From the NCBI RefSeq assembly GCF_910591885.1, contig NW_025963612.1, positions 124,001 through 188,000 on the forward strand: a DNA stretch of 64,000 bases, in the 5' to 3' direction. The DNA is from Bombus terrestris. Lineage: Eukaryota > Arthropoda > Insecta > Hymenoptera > Apidae. Position 1 is the first letter of the stretch. Each line of letters starts with the position of its first letter. The notes below the pieces were generated by a model. The model saw only the letters and a program-made list of their open reading frames with translations. It was not told the origin of the DNA and did no database searches. The position numbers were made by a program, and so were the translations under genes. Below are positions 14,011 through 27,800 of the stretch, one piece after another.

Positions 14011-15370
14011 ACGTTGTCACACGTTGTCCCACGTTGTCCCACGTTGTCCCACGTTGTCCCACGATGTCCCACGTTGTCCCACGTTGTCCCACGTTGTCCC
14101 ACGTTGTCCCACGGTGTCCAACGATGTCCAACGGTGTCCAACGGTGTCCCACGGTGTCCAACGGTGTCCCACGTTGTCCCACGTTGTCCCACGTTGTCCC
14201 ACGTTGTCCCACGTTGTCCCACGATGTCCCACGTTGTCCCACGTTGTCCCACGTTGTCCCACGTTGTCCCACGTTGTCCCACGTTGTCCCACGGTGTCCA
14301 ACGATGTCCAACGATGTCCAACGGTGTCCCACGTTGTCCCACGTTGTTCCATGGTTTCCCACGTTGTCCCACGTTGTCCCACGTTGTCCCACGGTGTCCA
14401 ACGATGTCCAACGGTGTCCAACGGTGTCCAACGGTGTCCAACGGTGTCCCACGTTGTCCCACGTTGTCCCACGTTGTCCCACGTTGTCCCACGTTGTCCC
14501 ACGATGTACCACGTTGTCCCACGTTGTCCCACGATGTCCCACGTTGTCCCACGTTGTCCCACGGTGTCCAACGATGTCCAACGGTGTCCAGCGATGTCCA
14601 ACGGTGTCCCACGTTGTCCCACGTTGTCCCACGTTGTCCCACGTTGTCCCACGATGTCCCACGTTGTCCCACGTTGTCCCACGATGTCCCACGTTGTCCC
14701 ACGTTGTCCCACGGTGTCCAACGATGTCCAACGGTGTCCAGCGATGTCCAACGGTGTCCCACGTTGTCCCACGTTTTCCCACGTTGTCCCACGTTGTCCC
14801 ACGTTGTCCCACGTTGTCCCACGTTGTCCCACGTTGTCCCACGTTGTCCCACGTTGTCCCACGTTGTCCCACGTTGTCCCACGTTGTCCCACGTTGTCCC
14901 ACGTTGTCCCACGTTGTCCCACGATGTCCCACGTTGTCCCACGTTGTCCCACGTTGTCCCACGTTGTCCCACGGTGTCCAACGGTGTCCCACGTTGTCCC
15001 ACGTTTTCCCACGTTGTCCCACGTTGTCCCACGTTGCCCCACGTTGTCCCACGTTGTCCCACGTTGTCCCACGTTGTCCCACGTTGTCCCACGTTGTCCC
15101 ACGTTGTCCCACGTTGTCCCACGTTGTCCCACGTTGTCACACGTTGTCCCACGTTGTCCCACGTTGTCCCACGTTGTCCCACGATGTCCCACGTTGTCCC
15201 ACGTTGTCCCACGTTGTCCCACGTTGTCCCACGGTGTCCCACGGTGTCCAACGGTGTCCCACGTTGTCCCACGTTTTCCCACGTTGTCCCACGTTGTCCC
15301 ACGTTGCCCCACGTTGTCCCACGTTGTCCCACGTTGTCCCACGTTGTCCCACGTTGTCCCACGTTGTCCC
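14011..15370 (+). repeat. Local repeats with acgttgtcac and acgttgcccc markers
   Basis: acgttgtcac occurs at 14,011 and 15,131 (1,120 bp apart) with matching right flanks, including acgatgtccc at 14,061 and 15,181. acgttttccc, two A units, acgttgcccc occurs at 15,001-15,040 and 15,271-15,310 (270 bp apart). The acgttgtcac unit creates a TGA on the - strand, which is why long - strand frames break here. Between them lie an H-I pair at 14,341 and K units at 14,591 and 14,731. Confidence 0.7.
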
Positions 15371-17410
15371 ACGGTGTCCAACGGTGTCCCACGTTGTCCC
15401 ACGTTGTCCCACGTTGTCCCACGTGGTCCCACGTTGTCCCACGTTGTCCCACGGTGTCCAACGATGTCCAACGGTGTCCCACGTTGTCCAACGGTGTCCC
15501 ACGTTGTCCCACGTTGTCCCACGTTGTCCCACGTTGTCCCACGATGTCCCACGTTGTCCCACGTTGTCCCACGTTGTCCCACGTTGTCCCACGTTGTCCC
15601 ACGTTGTCCCACGTTGTCCCACGTTGTCCCACGTTGTCCCACGTTGTCCCCCGTTGTCCCACGGTGTCCAACGATGTCCAACGGTGTCCAACGGTGTCCC
15701 ACGGTGTCCAACGGTGTCCCACGTTGTCCCACGTTGTCCCACGTTGTCCCACGTTGTCCCACGTTGTCCCACGTTGTCCCACGTTGTCCAACGATGTCCA
15801 ACGGTGTCCCACGTTGTCCCACGTTGTTCCATGGTTTCCCACGTTGTCCCACGTTGTCCCACGTTGTCCCACGGTGTCCAACGATGTCCAACGGTGTCCA
15901 ACGGTGTCCAACGGTGTCCAACGGTGTCCCACGTTGTCCCACGTTGTCCCACGTTGTCCCACGATGTCCCACGTTGTCCCACGTTGTCCCACGTTGTCCC
16001 ACGTTGTCCCACGTTGTCCCACGTTGTCCCACGGTGTCCAACGATGTCCAAAGGTGTCCAACGGTGTCCAACGGTGTCCAACGATGTCCAACGATGTCCA
16101 ACGATGTCCAACGGTGTCCAACGATGTCCAACGATGTCCAACGGTGTCCCACGATGTCCAACGTTGTCCAACGATGTCCAACGGTGTCCAACGGTGTCCA
16201 ACGGTGTCCAACGATGTCCAACGATGTCCAACGGTGTCCCACGATGTCCAACGATGTCCAACGATGTCCAACGGTGTCCAACGGTGTCCCACGTTGTCCC
16301 ACGTTGTCCCACGTTGTCCCACGTTGTCCCACGTTGTCCCACGTTGTCCCACGTTGTCCCACGTGGTCCCACGTTGTCCCACGTTGTCCCACGGTGTCCA
16401 ACGATGTCCAACGGTGTCCCACGTTGTCCAACGGTGTCCCACGTTGTCCCACGTTGTCCCACGTTGTCCCACGTTGTCCCACGATGTCCCACGTTGTCCC
16501 ACGTTGTCCCACGTTGTCCCACGTTGTCCCACGTTGTCCCACGTGGTCCCACGTCGTCCCACGTTGTCCCACGTTGTCCCACGTTGTCCCACGATGTCCC
16601 ACGTTGTCCCACGTTGTCCCACGTTGTCGCACGATGTCCCACGTTGTCCCACGTTGTCCCACGTTGTCCCACGTTGTCCCACGATGTCCCACGTTGTCCC
16701 ACGTTGTCCCACGTTGTCCCACGGTGTCCAACGATGTCCAACGGTGTCCAACGGTGTCCCACGGTGTCCAACGGTGTCCCACGTTGTCCCACGTTGTCCC
16801 ACGTTGTCCCACGTTGTCCCACGTTGTCCCACGTTGTCCAACGATGTCCAACGGTGTCCCACGTTGTCCCACGTTGTTCCATGGTTTCCCACGTTGTCCC
16901 ACGTTGTCCCACGTTGTCCCACGGTGTCCAACGATGTCCAACGGTGTCCAACGGTGTCCAACGGTGTCCAACGGTGTCCAACGGTGTCCCACGTTGTCCC
17001 ACGTTGTCCCACGTTGTCCCACGTTGTCCCACGTTGTCCCACGTTGTCCCACGTTGTCCCACGTTGTCCCACGGTGTCCAACGGTGTCCCACGATGTCCC
17101 ACGTTGTCCCACGTTGTCCCACGTTGTCCCACGTTGTCCCACGTTGTCCCACGGTGTCCAACGATGTCCAACGATGTCCAACGGTGTCCCACGTTGTCCC
17201 ACGTTGTTCCATGGTTTCCCACGTTGTCCCACGTTGTCCCACGTTGTCCCACGGTGTCCAACGATGTCCAACGGTGTCCAACGGTGTCCAACGGTGTCCA
17301 ACGGTGTCCCACGGTGTCCAACGATGTCCAACGGTGTCCAACGGTGTCCCACGGTGTCCAACGGTGTCCCACGTTGTCCCACGTTGTCCCACGTTGTCCC
17401 ACGTTGTCCC

Positions 17411-19160
17411 ACGTTGTCCCACGATGTCCCACGTTGTCCCACGTTGTCCGACGTTGTCCCACGTTGTCCGACGTTGTCCCACGTTGTCCCACGTTGTCCC
17501 ACGTTGTCCCACGGTGTCCCACGATGTCCCACGTTGTCCCACGTTGTCCCACGTTGTCCCACGATGTCCCACGTTGTCCCACGTTGTCCCACGGTGTCCA
17601 ACGATGTCCAACGGTGTCCAGCGATGTCCAACGGTGTCCCACGTTGTCCCACGTTTTCCCACGTTGTCCCACGTTGTCCCACGTTGTCCCACGTTGTCCC
17701 ACGTTGTCCCACGTTGTCCCACGTTGTCCCACGTTGTCCCACGGTGTCCAACGATGTCCAACGGTGTCCAGCGATGTCCAACGGTGTCCCACGTTGTCCC
17801 ACGTTTTCCCACGTTGTCCCACGTTGTCCCACGGTGTCCAACGATGTCCAACGATGTCCAACGGTGTCCCACGTTGTCCCACGTTGTTCCATGGTTTCCC
17901 ACGTTGTCCCACGTTGTCCCACGTTGTCCCACGGTGTCCAACGATGTCCAACGGTGTCCAGCGATGTCCAACGGTGTCCCACGTTGTCCCACGTTGTCCC
18001 ACGTTGTCCCACGATGTCCCACGTTGTCCCACGTTGTCCCACGTTGTCCCACGTTGTCCCACGTTGTCCCACGGTGTCCAACGATGTCCAACGGTGTCCA
18101 GCGATGTCCAACGGTGTCCCACGTTGTCCCACGTTTTCCCACGTTGTCCCACGTTGTCCCACGTTGTCCCACGTTGTCCCACGTTGTCCCACGTTGTCCC
18201 ACGTTGTCCCACGTTGTCCCACGTTGTCCCACGTTGTCCCACGTTGTCCCACGTTGTCCCACGTTGTCCCACGTTGTCCCACGTTGTCCCACGATGTCCC
18301 ACGTTGTCCCACGTTGTCCCACGTTGTCCCACGTTGTCCCACGTTGTCCCACGTTGTCCCACGTTGTCCCACGTTGCCCCACGTTGTCCCACGTTGTCCC
18401 ACGTTGTCCCACGTTGTCCCACGTTGTCCCACGTTGTCCCACGTTGTCCCACGTTGTCCCACGATGTCCCACGTTGTCCCACGTTGTCCCACGTTGTCCC
18501 ACGTTGTCCCACGGTGTCCAACGATGTCCAACGGTGTCCAACGGTGTCCCACGGTGTCCAACGGTGTCCCACGTTGTCCCACGTTGTCCCACGTTGTCCC
18601 ACGTTGTCCCACGTTGTCCCACGATGTCCCACGTTGTCCCACGTTGTCCGACGTTGTCCCACGTTGTCCCACGTTGTCCCACGTTGTCCCACGGTGTCCC
18701 ACGATGTCCCACGTTGTCCCACGTTGTCCCACGTTGTCCCACGATGTCCCACGTTGTCCCACGTTGTCCCACGGTGTCCAACGATGTCCAACGGTGTCCA
18801 GCGATGTCCAACGGTGTCCCACGTTGTCCCACGTTTTCCCACGTTGTCCCACGTTGTCCCACGTTGTCCCACGTTGTCCCACGTTGTCCCACGTTGTCCC
18901 ACGTTGTCCCACGTTGTCCCACGTTGTCCCACGGTGTCCAACGATGTCCAACGGTGTCCAGCGATGTCCAACGGTGTCCCACGTTGTCCCACGTTTTCCC
19001 ACGTTGTCCCACGTTGTCCCACGGTGTCCAACGATGTCCAACGATGTCCAACGGTGTCCCACGTTGTCCCACGTTGTTCCATGGTTTCCCACGTTGTCCC
19101 ACGTTGTCCCACGTTGTCCCACGGTGTCCAACGATGTCCAACGGTGTCCAACGGTGTCCA
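17411..19160 (+). repeat. 1.18-kb duplication: 17,411-17,970 and 18,591-19,160
   Basis: L 17,461/18,641, D 17,511/18,691, K 17,621/18,801, G 17,651/18,831, a second K 17,771/18,961 and H-I 17,881/19,071 match at offsets of 1,180-1,190 bp. The interval between the copies contains the 400-bp run of ccc-ending units described separately and one acgttgcccc at 18,371. The first copy has an extra acgttgtccg at 17,441. Confidence 0.75.
18111..18510 (-). repeat. Run of 40 consecutive ccc-ending units (GGG every 10 bp on the - strand)
   Basis: Every unit from the acggtgtccc at 18,111 to the A unit ending at 18,510 ends in ccc (one in cccc). The - strand therefore carries GGG triplets spaced by 7 nt without a break for 400 bp. 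This fits the minimal G3-N1-7 pattern used for G-quadruplex prediction, at the long-loop limit. Formation is an inference. Confidence 0.6.
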
Positions 19161-20860
19161 ACGGTGTCCAACGGTATCCCACGTTGTCCCACGTTGTCCC
19201 ACGTTGTCCCACGTTGTCCCACGTTGTCCCACGATGTCCCACGTTGTCCCACGTTGTCCCACGTTGTCCCACGTTGTCCCACGTGGTCCCACGTTGTCCC
19301 ACGTTGTCCCACGGTGTCCAACGGTGTCCCACGTTGTCCCACGTTGTCCCACGTTGTCCCACGTGGTCCCACGTTGTCCCACGTTGTCCCACGGTGTCCA
19401 ACGATGTCCAACGGTGTCCCACGTTGTCCAACGGTGTCCCACGTTGTCCCACGTTGTCCCACGCTGTCCCACGTTGTCCCACGATGTCCCACGTTGTCCC
19501 ACGTTGTCCCACGTTGTCCCACGTTGTCCCACGTTGTCCCACGTTGTCCCACGTTGTCCCACGTTGTCCCACGTTGTCCCACGTTGTCCCCCGTTGTCCC
19601 ACGGTGTCCAACGATGTCCAACGGTGTCCAACGGTGTCCCACGGTGTCCAACGGTGTCCCACGTTGTCCCACGTTGTCCCACGTTGTCCCACGTTGTCCC
19701 ACGTTGTCCAACGATGTCCAACGGTGTCCCACGTTGTCCCACGTTGTTCCATGGTTTCCCACGTTGTCCCACGTTGTCCCACGTTGTCCCACGGTGTCCA
19801 ACGATGTCCAACGGTGTCCAACGGTGTCCAACGGTGTCCAACGGTGTCCCACGTTGTCCCACGTTGTCCCACGTTGTCCCACGATGTCCCACGTTGTCCC
19901 ACGTTGTCCCACGTTGTCCCACGTTGTCCCACGTTGTCCCACGTTGTCCCACGGTGTCCAACGATGTCCAAAGGTGTCCAACGGTGTCCAACGGTGTCCA
20001 ACGATGTCCAACGATGTCCAACGATGTCCAACGGTGTCCAACGATGTCCAACGGTGTCCAACGATGTCCAACGATGTCCAACGGTGTCCCACGATGTCCA
20101 ACGATGTCCAACGATGTCCAACGGTGTCCAACGCTGTCCCACGTTGTCCCACGTTGTCCCACGTTGTCCCACGTTGTCCCACGTTGTCCCACGTTGTCCC
20201 ACGTTGTCCCACGTGGTCCCACGTTGTCCCACGTTGTCCCACGGTGTCCAACGATGTCCAACGGTGTCCCACGTTGTCCAACGGTGTCCCACGTTGTCCC
20301 ACGTTGTCCCACGTTGTCCCACGTTGTCCCACGATGTCCCACGTTGTCCCACGTTGTCCCACGTTGTCCCACGTTGTCCCACGTTGTCCCACGTGGTCCC
20401 ACGTCGTCCCACGTTGTCCCACGTTGTCCCACGTTGTCCCACGATGTCCCACGTTGTCCCACGTTGTCCCACGTTGTCCCACGATGTCCCACGTTGTCCC
20501 ACGTTGTCCCACGTTGTCCCACGTTGTCCCACGATGTCCCACGTTGTCCCACGTTGTCCCACGTTGTCCCACGTTGTCCCACGGTGTCCAACGATGTCCA
20601 ACGGTGTCCAACGGTGTCCCACGGTGTCCAACGGTGTCCCACGTTGTCCCACGTTGTCCCACGTTGTCCCACGTTGTCCCACGTTGTCCCACGATGTCCC
20701 ACGTTGTCCCACGTTGTCCGACGTTGTCCCACGTTGTCCCACGTTGTCCCACGTTGTCCCACGGTGTCCTACGATGTCCCACGTTGTCCCACGTTGTCCC
20801 ACGTTGTCCCACGATGTCCCACGTTGTCCCACGTTGTCCCACGTTGTCCCACGTTGTCCC

Positions 20861-23800
20861 CCGTTGTCCCACGGTGTCCAACGATGTCCAACGGTGTCCA
20901 ACGGTGTCCCACGGTGTCCAACGGTGTCCCACGTTGTCCCACGTTGTCCCACGTTGTCCCACGTTGTCCCACGTTGTCCCACGTTGTCCCACGTTGTCCC
21001 ACGTTGTCCAACGATGTCCAACGGTGTCCCACGTTGTCCCACGTTGTTCCATGGTTTCCCACGTTGTCCCACGTTGTCCCACGTTGTCCCACGGTGTCCA
21101 ACGATGTACAACGGTGTCCAACGGTGTCCAACGGTGTCCAACGGTGTCCCACGTTGTCCCACGTTGTCCCACGTTGTCCCACGATGTCCCACGTTGTCCC
21201 ACGTTGTCCCACGTTGTCCCACGTTGTCCCACGTTGTCCCACGTTGTCCCACGGTGTCCAACGATGTCCAAAGGTGTCCAACGGTGTCCAACGGTGTCCA
21301 ACGATGTCCAACGATGTCCAACGATGTCCAACGGTGTCCAACGATGTCCAACGATGTCCAACAGTGTCCCACGATGTCCAACGATGTCCAACGATGTCCA
21401 ACGGTGTCCAACGATGTCCAACGGTGTCCAACGATGTCCAACGATGTCCAACGGTGTCCCACGATGTCCAACGATGTCCAACGATGTCCAACGGTGTCCA
21501 ACGGTGTCCCACGTTGTCCCACGTTGTCCCACGTTGTCCCACGTTGTCCCACGTTGTCCCACGTTGTCCCACCTTGTCCCACGTGGTCCCACGTTGTCCC
21601 ACGTTGTCCCACGGTGTCCAACGATGTCCAACGGTGTCCCACGTTGTCCAACGGTGTCCCACGTTGTCCCACGTTGTCCCACGTTGTCCCACGTTGTCCC
21701 ACGATGTCCCACGTTGTCCCACGTTGTCCCACGTTGTCCCACGTTGTCCCACGTTGTCCCACGTGGTCCCACGTCGTCCCACGTTGTCCCACGTTGTCCC
21801 ACGTTGTCCCACGATGTCCCACGTTGTCCCACGTTGTCCCACGTTGTCCCACGATGTCCCACGTTGTCCCACGTTGTCCCACGTTGTCCCACGTTGTCCC
21901 ACGATGTCCCACGTTGTCCCACGTTGTCCCACGTTGTCCCACGTTGTCCCACGGTGTCCAACGATGTCCAACGGTGTCCAACGGTGTCCCACGGTGTCCA
22001 ACGGTGTCCCACGTTGTCCCACGTTGTCCCACGTTGTCCCACGTTGTCCCACGTTGTCCCACGATGTCCCACGTTGTCCCACGTTGTCCGACGTTGTCCC
22101 ACGTTGTCCCACGTTGTCCCACGTTGTCCCACGGTGTCCCACGATGTCCCACGTTGTCCCACGTTGTCCCACGTTGTCCCACGATGTCCCACGTTGTCCC
22201 ACGTTGTCCCACGGTGTCCAACGATGTCCAACGGTGTCCAGCGATGTCCAACGGTGTCCCACGTTGTCCCACGTTTTCCCACGTTGTCCCACGTTGTCCC
22301 ACGTTGTCCCACGTTGTCCCACGTTGTCCCACGTTGTCCCACGTTGTCCCACGTTGTCCCACGGTGTCCAACGATGTCCAACGGTGTCCAACGGTGTCCC
22401 ACGGTGTCCAACGGTGTCCCACGTTGTCCCACGTTGTCCCACGTTGTCCCACGTTGTCCCACGTTGTCCCACGTTGTCCCACGTTGTCCCACGTTGTCCC
22501 ACGGTGTCCAACGATGTCCAAAGGTGTCCAACGGTGTCCAACGGTGTCCAACGATGTCCAACGATGTCCAACGGTGTCCCACGTTGTCCAACGGTGTCCC
22601 ACGTTGTCCCACGTTGTCCCACGTTGTCCCACGTTGTCCCACGATGTCCCACGTTGTCCCACGTTGTCCCACGTTGTCCCACGTTGTCCCACGTTGTCCC
22701 ACGTGGTCCCACGTCGTCCCACGTTGTCCCACGTTGTCCCACGTTGTCCCACGATGTCCCACGTTGTCCCACGTTGTCCCACGTTGTCCCACGATGTCCC
22801 ACGTTGTCCCACGTTGTCCCACGTTGTCCCACGTTGTCCCACGATGTCCCACGTTGTCCCACGTTGTCCCACGTTGTCCCACGTTGTCCCACGGTGTCCA
22901 ACGATGTCCAACGGTGTCCAACGGTGTCCCACGGTGTCCAACGGTGTCCCACGTTGTCCCACGTTGTCCCACGTTGTCCCACGTTGTCCCACGTTGTCCC
23001 ACGATGTCCCACGTTGTCCCACGTTGTCCGACGTTGTCCCACGTTGTCCCACGTTGTCCCACGTTGTCCCACGGTGTCCCACGTTGTCCCACGTTGTCCC
23101 ACGTTGTCCCACGTTGTCCCACGATGTCCCACGTTGTCCCACGTTGTCCCACGTTGTCCCACGTTGTCCCCCGTTGTCCCACGGTGTCCAACGATGTCCA
23201 ACGGTGTCCAACGGTGTCCCACGGTGTCCAACGGTGTCCCACGTTGTCCCACGTTGTCCCACGTTGTCCCACGTTGTCCCACGTTGTCCCACGTTGTCCC
23301 ACGTTGTCCCACGTTGTCCAACGATGTCCAACGGTGTCCCACGTTGTCCCACGTTGTTCCATGGTTTCCCACGTTGTCCCACGTTGTCCCACGTTGTCCC
23401 ACGTTGTCCCACGGTGTCCAACGATGTACAACGGTGTCCAACGGTGTCCAACGGTGTCCAACGGTGTCCCACGTTGTCCCACGTTGTCCCACGTTGTCCC
23501 ACGATGTCCCACGTTGTCCCACGTTGTCCCACGTTGTCCCACGTTGTCCCACGTTGTCCCACGTTGTCCCACGGTGTCCAACGATGTCCAAAGGTGTCCA
23601 ACGGTGTCCAACGGTGTCCAACGATGTCCAACGATGTCCAACGATGTCCAACGGTGTCCAACGATGTCCAACGATGTCCAACAGTGTCCCACGATGTCCA
23701 ACGATGTCCAACGATGTCCAACGGTGTCCAACGATGTCCAACGGTGTCCAACGATGTCCAACGATGTCCAACGGTGTCCCACGATGTCCAACGATGTCCA

Positions 23801-24800
23801 ACGATGTCCAACGGTGTCCAACGGTGTCCCACGTTGTCCCACGTTGTCCCACGTTGTCCCACGTTGTCCCACGTTGTCCCACGTTGTCCCACCTTGTCCC
23901 ACGTGGTCCCACGTTGTCCCACGTTGTCCCACGGTGTCCAACGATGTCCAACGGTGTCCCACGTTGTCCAACGGTGTCCCACGTTGTCCCACGTTGTCCC
24001 ACGTTGTCCCACGTTGTCCCACGATGTCCCACGTTGTCCCACGTTGTCCCACGTTGTCCCACGTTGTCCCACGTTGTCCCACGTGGTCCCACGTCGTCCC
24101 ACGTTGTCCCACGTTGTCCCACGTTGTCCCACGATGTCCCACGTTGTCCCACGTTGTCCCACGTTGTCCCACGATGTCCCACGTTGTCCCACGTTGTCCC
24201 ACGTTGTCCCACGTTGTCCCACGATGTCCCACGTTGTCCCACGTTGTCCCACGTTGTCCCACGTTGTCCCACGGTGTCCAACGATGTCCAACGGTGTCCA
24301 ACGGTGTCCCACGGTGTCCAACGGTGTCCCACGTTGTCCCACGTTGTCCCACGTTGTCCCACGTTGTCCCACGTTGTCCCACGATGTCCCACGTTGTCCC
24401 ACGTTGTCCGACGTTGTCCCACGTTGTCCCACGTTGTCCCACGTTGTCCCACGGTGTCCCACGATGTCCCACGTTGTCCCACGTTGTCCCACGTTGTCCC
24501 ACGATGTCCCACGTTGTCCCACGTTGTCCCACGGTGTCCAACGATGTCCAACGGTGTCCAGCGATGTCCAACGGTGTCCCACGTTGTCCCACGTTTTCCC
24601 ACGTTGTCCCACGTTGTCCCACGTTGTCCCACGTTGTCCCACGTTGTCCCACGTTGTCCCACGTTGTCCCACGTTGTCCCACGTTGTCCCACGATGTCCC
24701 ACGTTGTCCCACGTTGTCCCACGTTGTCCCACGTTGTCCCACGTTGTCCCACGTTGTCCCACGTTGTCCCACGTTGTCCCACGTTGTCCCACGTTGTCCC
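20861..24800 (+). repeat. 2.31-kb duplication with a shortened third copy
   Basis: M 20,861/23,171, H-I 21,041/23,351, aaggtgtcca 21,271/23,591, acagtgtccc 21,361/23,681, accttgtccc 21,571/23,891, acgtcgtccc 21,771/24,091 and L 22,081/24,401 are all 2,310-2,320 bp apart. A shorter third version lies between them, with aaggtgtcca at 22,521 and acgtcgtccc at 22,711 (190 bp apart instead of 500), so it has lost about 310 bp. Both long copies also share the variant acgatgtaca (21,101 and 23,421). Confidence 0.8.
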
Positions 24801-27800
24801 ACGTTGTCCCACGGTGTCCAACGATGTCCAACGGTGTCCAACGGTGTCCCACGGTGTCCAACGGTGTCCCACGTTGTCCCACGTTGTCCCACGTTGTCCC
24901 ACGTTGTCCCACGTTGTCCCACGTTGTCCCACGTTGTCCAACGATGTCCAACGGTGTCCCACGTTGTCCCACGTTGTTCCATGGTTTCCCACGTTGTCCC
25001 ACGTTGTCCCACGTTGTCCCACGGTGTCCAACGATGTCCAACGGTGTCCAACGGTGTCCAACGGTGTCCAACGGTGTCCAACGGTGTCCCACGTTGTCCC
25101 ACGTTGTCCCCCGTTGTCCCACGGTGTCCCCCGTTGTCCCACGGTGTCCAACGATGTCCAACGGTGTCCAACGGTGTCCCACGGTGTCCAACGGTGTCCC
25201 ACGTTGTCCCACGTTGTCCCACGTTGTCCCACGTTGTCCCACGATGTCCCACGTTGTCCCACGTTGTCCCACGTTGTCCCACGTTGTCCCACGTTGTCCC
25301 ACGTTGTCCCACGTTGTCCCACGTTGTCCCACGGTGTCCAACGATGTCCAACGGTGTCCCACGGTGTCCCACGGTGTCCAACGGTGTCCCACGTTGTCCC
25401 ACGTTGTCCCACGTTGTCCCACGTTGTCCCACGTTGTCCCACGTTGTCCCACGTTGTCCAACGATGTCCAACGGTGTCCCACGTTGTCCCACGTTGTTCC
25501 ATGGTTTCCCACGTTGTCCCACGTTGTCCCACGTTGTCCCACGGTGTCCAACGATGTCCAACGGTGTCCAACGGTGTCCAACGGTGTCCAACGGTGTCCA
25601 ACGGTGTCCCACGTTGTCCCACGTTGTCCCACGTTGTCCCACGGTGTCCAACGATGTCCAACGGTGTCCCACGTTGTCCCACGTTGTCCCACGTTGTCCC
25701 ACGTTGTCCCACGTTGTCCCACGATGTCCCACGTTGTCCCACGTTGTCCCACGTTGTCCCACGTTGTCCCACGTTGTCCCACGTTGTCCCACGTTGTCCC
25801 ACGTTGTCCCACGTTGTCCCACGTTGTCCCACGTTGTCCCACGTTGTCCCACGTTGTCCCACGTTGTCCCACGTTGTCCCACGGTGTCCAACGGTGTCCA
25901 ACGATGTCCCACGTTGTCCCACGTTGTCCCACGTTGTCCCACGTTGTCCCACGTTGTCCCACGTTGTCCCACGTTGTCCAACGATGTCCAACGGTGTCCC
26001 ACGTTGTCCCACGTTGTTCCATGGTTTCCCACGTTGTCCCACGTTGTCCCACGTTGTCCCACGGTGTCCAACGATGTCCAACGGTGTCCAACGGTGTCCA
26101 ACGGTGTCCAACGGTGTCCAACGGTGTCCCACGTTGTCCCACGTTGTCCCACGTTGTCCCACGGTGTCCAACGATGTCCAACGGTGTCCCACGTTGTCCC
26201 ACGTTGTCCCACGTTGTCCCACGTTGTCCCACGTTGTCCCACGATGTCCCACGTTGTCCCACGTTGTCCCACGTTGTCCCACGTTGTCCCACGTTGTCCC
26301 ACGTTGTCCCACGTTGTCCCACGTTGTCCCACGTTGTCCCACGTTGTCCCACGTTGTCCCACGTTGTCCCACGTTGTCCCACGTTGTCCCACGTTGTCCC
26401 ACGTTGTCCCACGTTGTCCCACGGTGTCCAACGGTGTCCAACGATGTCCCACGTTGTCCCACGTTGTCCCACGTTGTCCCACGTTGTCCCACGATGTCCC
26501 ACGTTGTCCCACGTTGTCCCACTATGTCCCACGTTGTCCCACGTTGTCCCACGTTGTCCCACGTTGTCCCACGTTGTCCCACGTTGTCCCACGTTGTCCC
26601 ACGTTGTCCCACGTTGTCCCACGGTGTCCAACGGTGTCCCACGATGTCCCACGTTGTCCCACGTTGTCCCACGTTGTCCCACGTTGTCCCACGTTGTCCC
26701 ACGTTGTCCCACGGTGTCCAACGATGTCCAACGATGTCCAACGGTGTCCCACGTTGTCCCACGTTGTTCCATGGTTTCCCACGTTGTCCCACGTTGTCCC
26801 ACGTTGTCCCACGGTGTCCAACGATGTCCAACGGTGTCCAACGGTGTCCAACGGTGTCCAACGGTGTCCCACGTTGTCCCACGTTGTCCCACGTTGTCCC
26901 ACGTTGTCCCACGATGTCCCACGTTGTCCCACGTTGTCGCACGTTGTCCCACGATGTCCCACGTTGTCCCACGTTGTCCCACGTTGTCCTACGATGTCCC
27001 ACGTTGTCCCACGTTGTCCCACGTTGTCCCACGTTGTCCCACTGTGTCCAACGATGTCCAACGGTGTCCAACGGTGTCCCACGGTGTCCAACGGTGTCCC
27101 ACGTTGTCCCACGTTGTCCCACGTTGTCCCACGTTGTCCCACGTTGTCCCACGATGTCCCACGTTGTCCCACGTTGTCCGACGTTGTCCCACGTTGTCCC
27201 ACGTTGTCCCACGTTGTCCCACGGTGTCCCACGATGTCCCACGTTGTCCCACGTTGTCCCACGTTGTCCCACGATGTCCCACGTTGTCCCACGTTGTCCC
27301 ACGGTGTCCAACGATGTCCAACGGTGTCCAGCGATGTCCAACGGTGTCCCACGTTGTCCCACGTTTTCCCACGTTGTCCCACGTTGTCCCACGTTGTCCC
27401 ACGTTGTCCCACGTTGTCCCACGTTGTCCCACGTTGTCCCACGTTGTCCCACGTTGTCCCACGTTGTCCCACGTTGTCCCACGTTGTCCCACGTTGTCCC
27501 ACGTTGTCCCACGTTGTCCCACGTTGTCCCCCGTTGTCCCACGGTGTCCAACGATGTCCAACGGTGTCCAACGGTGTCCCACGGTGTCCAACGGTGTCCC
27601 ACGTTGTCCCACGTTGTCCCACGTTGTCCCACGTTGTCCCACGATGTCCCACGTTGTCCCACGTTGTCCCACGTTGTCCCACGTTGTCCCACGATGTCCC
27701 ACTTTGTCCCACGTTGTCCCACGTTGTCCCACGTTGTCCCACGTTGTCCCACGTTGTCCCACGGTGTCCAACGATGTCCAACGGTGTCCAACGGTGTCCA

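Larger units (their letters stand above)
15371..20600 (+). repeat. 3.9-kb segmental duplication: 15,371-16,740 and 19,311-20,600
   Basis: J at 15,421/19,361, M (ccgttgtccc) at 15,651/19,591, H-I at 15,821/19,741, aaggtgtcca at 16,051/19,971, and acgtcgtccc at 16,551/20,401 keep the same order. The offset falls from 3,940 to 3,850 bp through losses of whole units in the acgatgtcca-rich block. The copies differ by acgctgtccc (19,461 and 20,131) and acgttgtcgc (16,621). The material between includes H-I pairs at 16,871 and 17,201 and the 1.18-kb repeat listed next. Confidence 0.75.

Noticed and set aside
14017..26982. Long - strand frames (repeating GTTWDNVGQR), here 4,321 codons
   Set aside because: They overlap one another and the + strand frames completely. 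Their ends fall at single-unit substitutions such as acgttgtcac and acgttgtcct, and their starts are GTG/TTG-type codons occurring in many units. There is no coding signal.
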